A stretch of 27,839 nt of DNA from Fervidobacterium sp. (GTDB lineage: Bacteria; Thermotogota; Thermotogae; Thermotogales; Fervidobacteriaceae), in contig DPXZ01000124.1 in the NCBI GenBank assembly GCA_003526765.1, forward strand, positions 1-27,839, written 5' to 3'. The position numbers and the translations under genes were made by a program. Each line of letters begins with the position of its first letter. Position 1 is the first letter of the stretch. Shown here in pieces: positions 24,748-27,839 of this stretch. The notes beneath the pieces were generated by a model that saw nothing but the letters and a program-made list of their open reading frames with translations, was not told the DNA's origin and did not search any database.

Positions 24748-25794
24748 GTGGAAGAGATCAACGTGAAATTGATTATAGAGAGAATAGATAGTGTCATCGA
24801 AGAGATGATGGACGAACTTATCGCATTATCTCCAGAAGAGGCAAGGGAATTAATGCATGATGTAAAGGAATTTGTGCTGAGACCCGGTAAGAGAATAAGA
24901 CCTTTGTTGCTTGTCTTATCTTACAAAGGCTTTGGTGGTCGCAACTGTGATGATGCCATAGCTCTCGGTTCCGCTATAGAAATTATGCATGCATTCTTAC
25001 TCATTCACGATGATATAGTGGACGAATCAGAATTTAGACGTGGTGAACCAACGTTGCATAAGATATACAAAAGAGTGTACAATAGCGAAAAGCTCGGCAA
25101 GGACCTTGCACTCACCGTCGGTGACATAGTCGCTTTTTACGTGATTAGAATTATAGGCAGATTACACGTGGAAGCAGATGTACTAAGACGTATTATAGAA
25201 ACGTTCTCAAATTGTTATGTTAAAACGGGATATGGCCAAGTACTTGATATTTTGTACAGTTCTAATATAGACGAAAATGTTTTGAAGCAAGATATTCCTC
25301 AAAAGATATGCCTTCTGAAGACTGCATATTACACCTTCGTTTATCCGATGCTCTTCGGATATGTATTGTCCGGTAAGGGGAGAAATATCGTTGAGGAAGA
25401 ACGGATAGCATCGATTGGTGAAAAAATTGGAGTTGCATTTCAATACAGAGATGATTTACTTGGAGCATTTGGTGGTGAGTCGAAGAGCGCAAATGATATA
25501 GTTGAGGGTAAATACACGATGCTTGTCAAAAAGGCTGTTGATTCTCTTGAACTATCTAGACCATCCGAGCGTCGCAAGCTGGTAGAGACGTTGAACAAAA
25601 TGGAAAAGACTCAAGAAGATATAGCGTACGTAAGAGAAATTCTATTGAATTCTGGGGCAGTTGATTGGATTAAAGAACAGATATCAGAATTGGTCAATGA
25701 AGGAATGAAAAAGTTGGACGAAATCGATATGCTCTCTAATTACAAAGGAGAAGTAAAAAGATTATTCGGTGAGATCTTAAAATTCCCTATCTGA
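24748..25794 (+). CDS. Polyprenyl (geranylgeranyl-type) diphosphate synthase
   Basis: The 348-residue trans-isoprenyl diphosphate synthase has RPGKRIRP (45-52), the first Asp-rich motif HDDIVD (Asp88, Asp89, Asp92) followed by RRGEPTLH, and the second motif YRDDLLG (Asp235, Asp236). In the second motif the third acidic residue is Gly239, a variant also known from actinobacterial-type GGPP synthases. Phe83, five residues before the first motif, usually limits product length, so a C15-C20 product is more likely than a long chain. This is inference. The start is GTG with AAAGGAG at 24732-24738. The gene is transcribed divergently from holB. Confidence 0.92.
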   Translation: MEEINVKLIIERIDSVIEEMMDELIALSPEEARELMHDVKEFVLRPGKRIRPLLLVLSYKGFGGRNCDDAIALGSAIEIMHAFLLIHDDIVDESEFRRGEPTLHKIYKRVYNSEKLGKDLALTVGDIVAFYVIRIIGRLHVEADVLRRIIETFSNCYVKTGYGQVLDILYSSNIDENVLKQDIPQKICLLKTAYYTFVYPMLFGYVLSGKGRNIVEEERIASIGEKIGVAFQYRDDLLGAFGGESKSANDIVEGKYTMLVKKAVDSLELSRPSERRKLVETLNKMEKTQEDIAYVREILLNSGAVDWIKEQISELVNEGMKKLDEIDMLSNYKGEVKRLFGEILKFPI

Positions 25795-25823
25795 TTTGAT
25801 ATTTTTTGATATTTCGATAGTAA

Positions 25824-25849
25824 CTCAACACTAGTCTTAGTGAATTGAG
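25824..25849 (+). other. Hairpin in the leader between the polyprenyl synthase and debranching enzyme genes
   Basis: CTCAACACTA (25824-25833) pairs with TAGTG, a 2-nt bulge, and TTGAG (25838-25849). No T-run follows, so it is a poor intrinsic terminator; it could be a weak one or an RNA structure. Just upstream, TTGATATTT is repeated at 25796-25804 and 25806-25814. Confidence 0.4.
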
Positions 25850-25866
25850 AGATTAACTGTTAATCT
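25850..25866 (+). promoter_or_regulatory. Operator-like perfect palindrome upstream of the debranching enzyme gene
   Basis: AGATTAAC-T-GTTAATCT is an 8-bp perfect inverted repeat about a single base. It falls between a possible -35 (TTGAGA, 25845-25850) and a weak -10 (TAGTTA, 25868-25873), where a repressor could act. The promoter itself is weak by eye. Confidence 0.35.
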
Positions 25867-25911
25867 TTAGTTAATTAGTCAATTGGAGACATAATTAGAG
25901 GTGGTTTTTAG

Positions 25912-27839
25912 ATGGCAGATTTTCCTGTTCAATATAAGAATCCTGGACCTGAGGTTGAACTAAAGGTTAGGAGAGGGTATCCGCTTTTAGGAGCTAGCCC
26001 CGATGAAACAGGTGTGAACTTCGCGATATTTTCAAAAAACGCTGTGAATGTTACTTTAGAACTCTATCAAAACTACTACGATGTTGACCCATCACACATC
26101 TTTCGTTTGGAACCTACAAAGAACAAGACAGGTGATGTGTGGCACATATACGTCTACGGTGTGGGACATGGCCAATATTACGGTTGGCGATTGGATGGTA
26201 CGTATGATCCAATAAACGGTAAGAGATTCAATCCGAACAAATTGCTTATAGACCCGTATGCAAAGGCGGTAACAACGTTCTTCGATTGGGATGACGAGGC
26301 AGTTTATGGATACGATAAGTCCTCACCGTTGCAAGACCTTTCATTTTCTACGCTTGATTCAGCCAAGAGTATGATACGCTCCATAGTTATAGATGATTCA
26401 AAATACGATTGGGATGATGATAAGCAACCACACGTACCTTGGAATGAAACGATAATATACGAAATGCACGTAAGACTTTTTACCATGAACCCAAATTCTG
26501 AAACGAAGTTTCCAGGCACGTTTTTTGGAGTGGTAGAAAAGATAGATCATCTCAAACAATTGGGTGTTACTACGATTGAACTCATGCCTGTTTTTGAATT
26601 CAACATCAACTCAAATCCGAATATCAATCCACTAACCGGTGAGGAATTGAAAGACGTATGGGGTTACAACCCGCTTAATTTCTTCGCAGTGACCGGAAAT
26701 TATTCCGTTGGGTTGAAATTGGGTGAGCAAGTCTTTCTCTTCAAGGACTTTATAAAGGAACTACATAAGCATGGTTTTGAAGTGATATTGGATGTTGTTT
26801 ACAACCATACTGGCGAGGGCAGTGAGAAAGGTCCAACGTTGTGTTTCAGAGGCATAGACAATGAGATATATTACATGCTCAACCAAAGTAACAAACGCTA
26901 TTATGCAAATTACTCTGGATGTGGGAACACGCTGAATTGTAATCATGCGGTTGTCAAAGAGATGATAATCGACAGTCTAAGGTATTGGGCTACTGAAATG
27001 CATGTCGACGGTTTTAGATTTGACCTTGCATCTATACTGGGACGAACGCCGGACGGCAGATGGATTGGCGATTTGTCTTTACTCAAAGATATTGCTGAAG
27101 ATCCGATCGTTGGTGAATTGAAACTCATAGCGGAAGGTTGGGACGCAGCTGGTGGATATTACCTTGGGCTATTTCCAGAAGGATGGGCGGAGTGGAACGG
27201 TAAGTATAGAGATTGTGTGAGAAGATTTATCAGAGGAGATAACGGCACGATCGAAGAACTGATGCTGAGAATAGCTGGTAGTCCGGATCTATACCGCAAC
27301 AGACGTCCTCACGCAAGTATAAATTTTGTAACGTGCCATGATGGTTTTACGATGCGAGATCTTGTTTCTTACAATTATAAACACAACGAAATGAATGGTG
27401 AGAATAACAAAGATGGAGCAATTGAAAACTTTAGTTACAATTGGGGGGTCGAAGGCGATACAGACGATCCAAGAATAAACAAGATACGGAAACAGCAAGT
27501 GAAGAATTTCTTCGCAATACTTATGCTATCGCACGGTACACCGATGCTTTTAATGGGAGATGAAATGTACAGGACCCAGAAAGGGAACAACAATGCCTAT
27601 TGTATAGATGATGAGACAACTTGGGTAGATTGGTCTTTGAAAGAAGAGCATTTGGATCTGTTCGAATTTGTCACAAAGATGATATCTTTTCGAAAGACGC
27701 ATCCTGCTTTAAAAAGAGAATGTTTCTTTCAAAAGTACGATAGGTTTGGTAATGTTATCACAGACATAACGTGGCATGGTGTAGATCCGTTTGAACCGGA
27801 TACCGGATACACATCACACTCCATTGCCTTCATGATATC
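25912..27839 (+). CDS. glgX: Glycogen/starch debranching enzyme (GlgX/isoamylase type, GH13), 3' end outside the window
   Basis: 642 codons are present and the frame is still open at the last base. The N-terminal CBM48 domain covers about 20-165 (PLLGASPDETGVNFAIFSK). The GH13 barrel has region I DVVYNH (294-299), region II GFRFDLAS with nucleophile Asp371, region III AEGWD with acid/base Glu408, and region IV CHDGF with His476-Asp477. WGYNPLNFFA and the GHGQYYGWRLDG segment are typical of GlgX/TreX enzymes that cut alpha-1,6 branches of glycogen. There is no signal peptide, so it is probably cytoplasmic. The ATG follows GAGGTGG at 25898-25904. The missing part should be roughly the C-terminal beta domain. 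Pullulanase is the less likely alternative. Confidence 0.93.
   Translation, partial: MADFPVQYKNPGPEVELKVRRGYPLLGASPDETGVNFAIFSKNAVNVTLELYQNYYDVDPSHIFRLEPTKNKTGDVWHIYVYGVGHGQYYGWRLDGTYDPINGKRFNPNKLLIDPYAKAVTTFFDWDDEAVYGYDKSSPLQDLSFSTLDSAKSMIRSIVIDDSKYDWDDDKQPHVPWNETIIYEMHVRLFTMNPNSETKFPGTFFGVVEKIDHLKQLGVTTIELMPVFEFNINSNPNINPLTGEELKDVWGYNPLNFFAVTGNYSVGLKLGEQVFLFKDFIKELHKHGFEVILDVVYNHTGEGSEKGPTLCFRGIDNEIYYMLNQSNKRYYANYSGCGNTLNCNHAVVKEMIIDSLRYWATEMHVDGFRFDLASILGRTPDGRWIGDLSLLKDIAEDPIVGELKLIAEGWDAAGGYYLGLFPEGWAEWNGKYRDCVRRFIRGDNGTIEELMLRIAGSPDLYRNRRPHASINFVTCHDGFTMRDLVSYNYKHNEMNGENNKDGAIENFSYNWGVEGDTDDPRINKIRKQQVKNFFAILMLSHGTPMLLMGDEMYRTQKGNNNAYCIDDETTWVDWSLKEEHLDLFEFVTKMISFRKTHPALKRECFFQKYDRFGNVITDITWHGVDPFEPDTGYTSHSIAFMI

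Noticed and set aside
1..27839. CRISPR array, insertion sequence, prophage or defence island
   Set aside because: No regularly spaced repeats, transposase, integrase, terminal repeats or nuclease-type accessory genes were seen; all genes but the permease inserts belong to familiar families.

Overview
The window is about 27.8 kb of AT-rich, densely packed bacterial chromosome. Gene content and protein style (HslU, Rnf, PSP1/RicT, FlaG/FliD, CUT1 permeases, a GlgX-type debranching enzyme, strong GGAGGTG ribosome sites with many GTG/TTG starts) suggest an anaerobic thermophile of the Thermotogota, probably Fervidobacterium or a close relative. That placement is inferred from protein character; there is no rRNA in the window and no search was run. 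No tRNA, rRNA, CRISPR array, insertion sequence or phage gene was seen.

Left part, plus strand (1-9500). The end of an rnf operon (rnfE tail, rnfA) closes with a strong terminator at 870-900. It is followed by pnp, an M16 zinc peptidase and hslU, probably one transcript from an extended -10 promoter at 943-971, ending at a 40-nt terminator hairpin at 5776-5815. Next is a two-gene unit of sugar-type (CUT1) ABC permeases. Both subunits carry insertions after their first membrane helix; the MalG-like one has about 445 extra residues. A terminator lies at 9450-9494. No binding protein or ATPase accompanies them.

Middle, plus strand (9541-12515). A promoter at 9541-9569 precedes an MFS-type transporter, ribF (FAD synthetase/flavokinase) and nth (endonuclease III). 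nth converges with the minus-strand fliD with only 11 bp between their ends.

Minus-strand superoperon (24573 down to 12527). Twelve genes run holB - ricT - DUF2905 - tsaE - lon - engB - argS - histidine kinase - HDOD protein - rbfA - flaG - fliD. Gaps are short or negative. Several start codons (lon, engB, rbfA, DUF2905) lie inside the preceding gene and can be fixed only from their Shine-Dalgarno sites. Replication, tRNA modification, proteolysis, ribosome assembly, signalling and flagellar cap genes are therefore probably co-transcribed.

Right part, plus strand (24641-27839). Two back-to-back promoters share about 40 bp between holB and a polyprenyl diphosphate synthase gene. After that gene comes a 117-bp leader with a hairpin and a perfect palindrome, then the first 642 codons of a GH13 glycogen/starch debranching enzyme that runs off the window.

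The most unusual item is the permease pair at 5906-9391. The rest is conserved housekeeping sequence, with interest mainly in gene overlaps, start-site choice and operon composition. I did not find a convincing new defence or mobile system.
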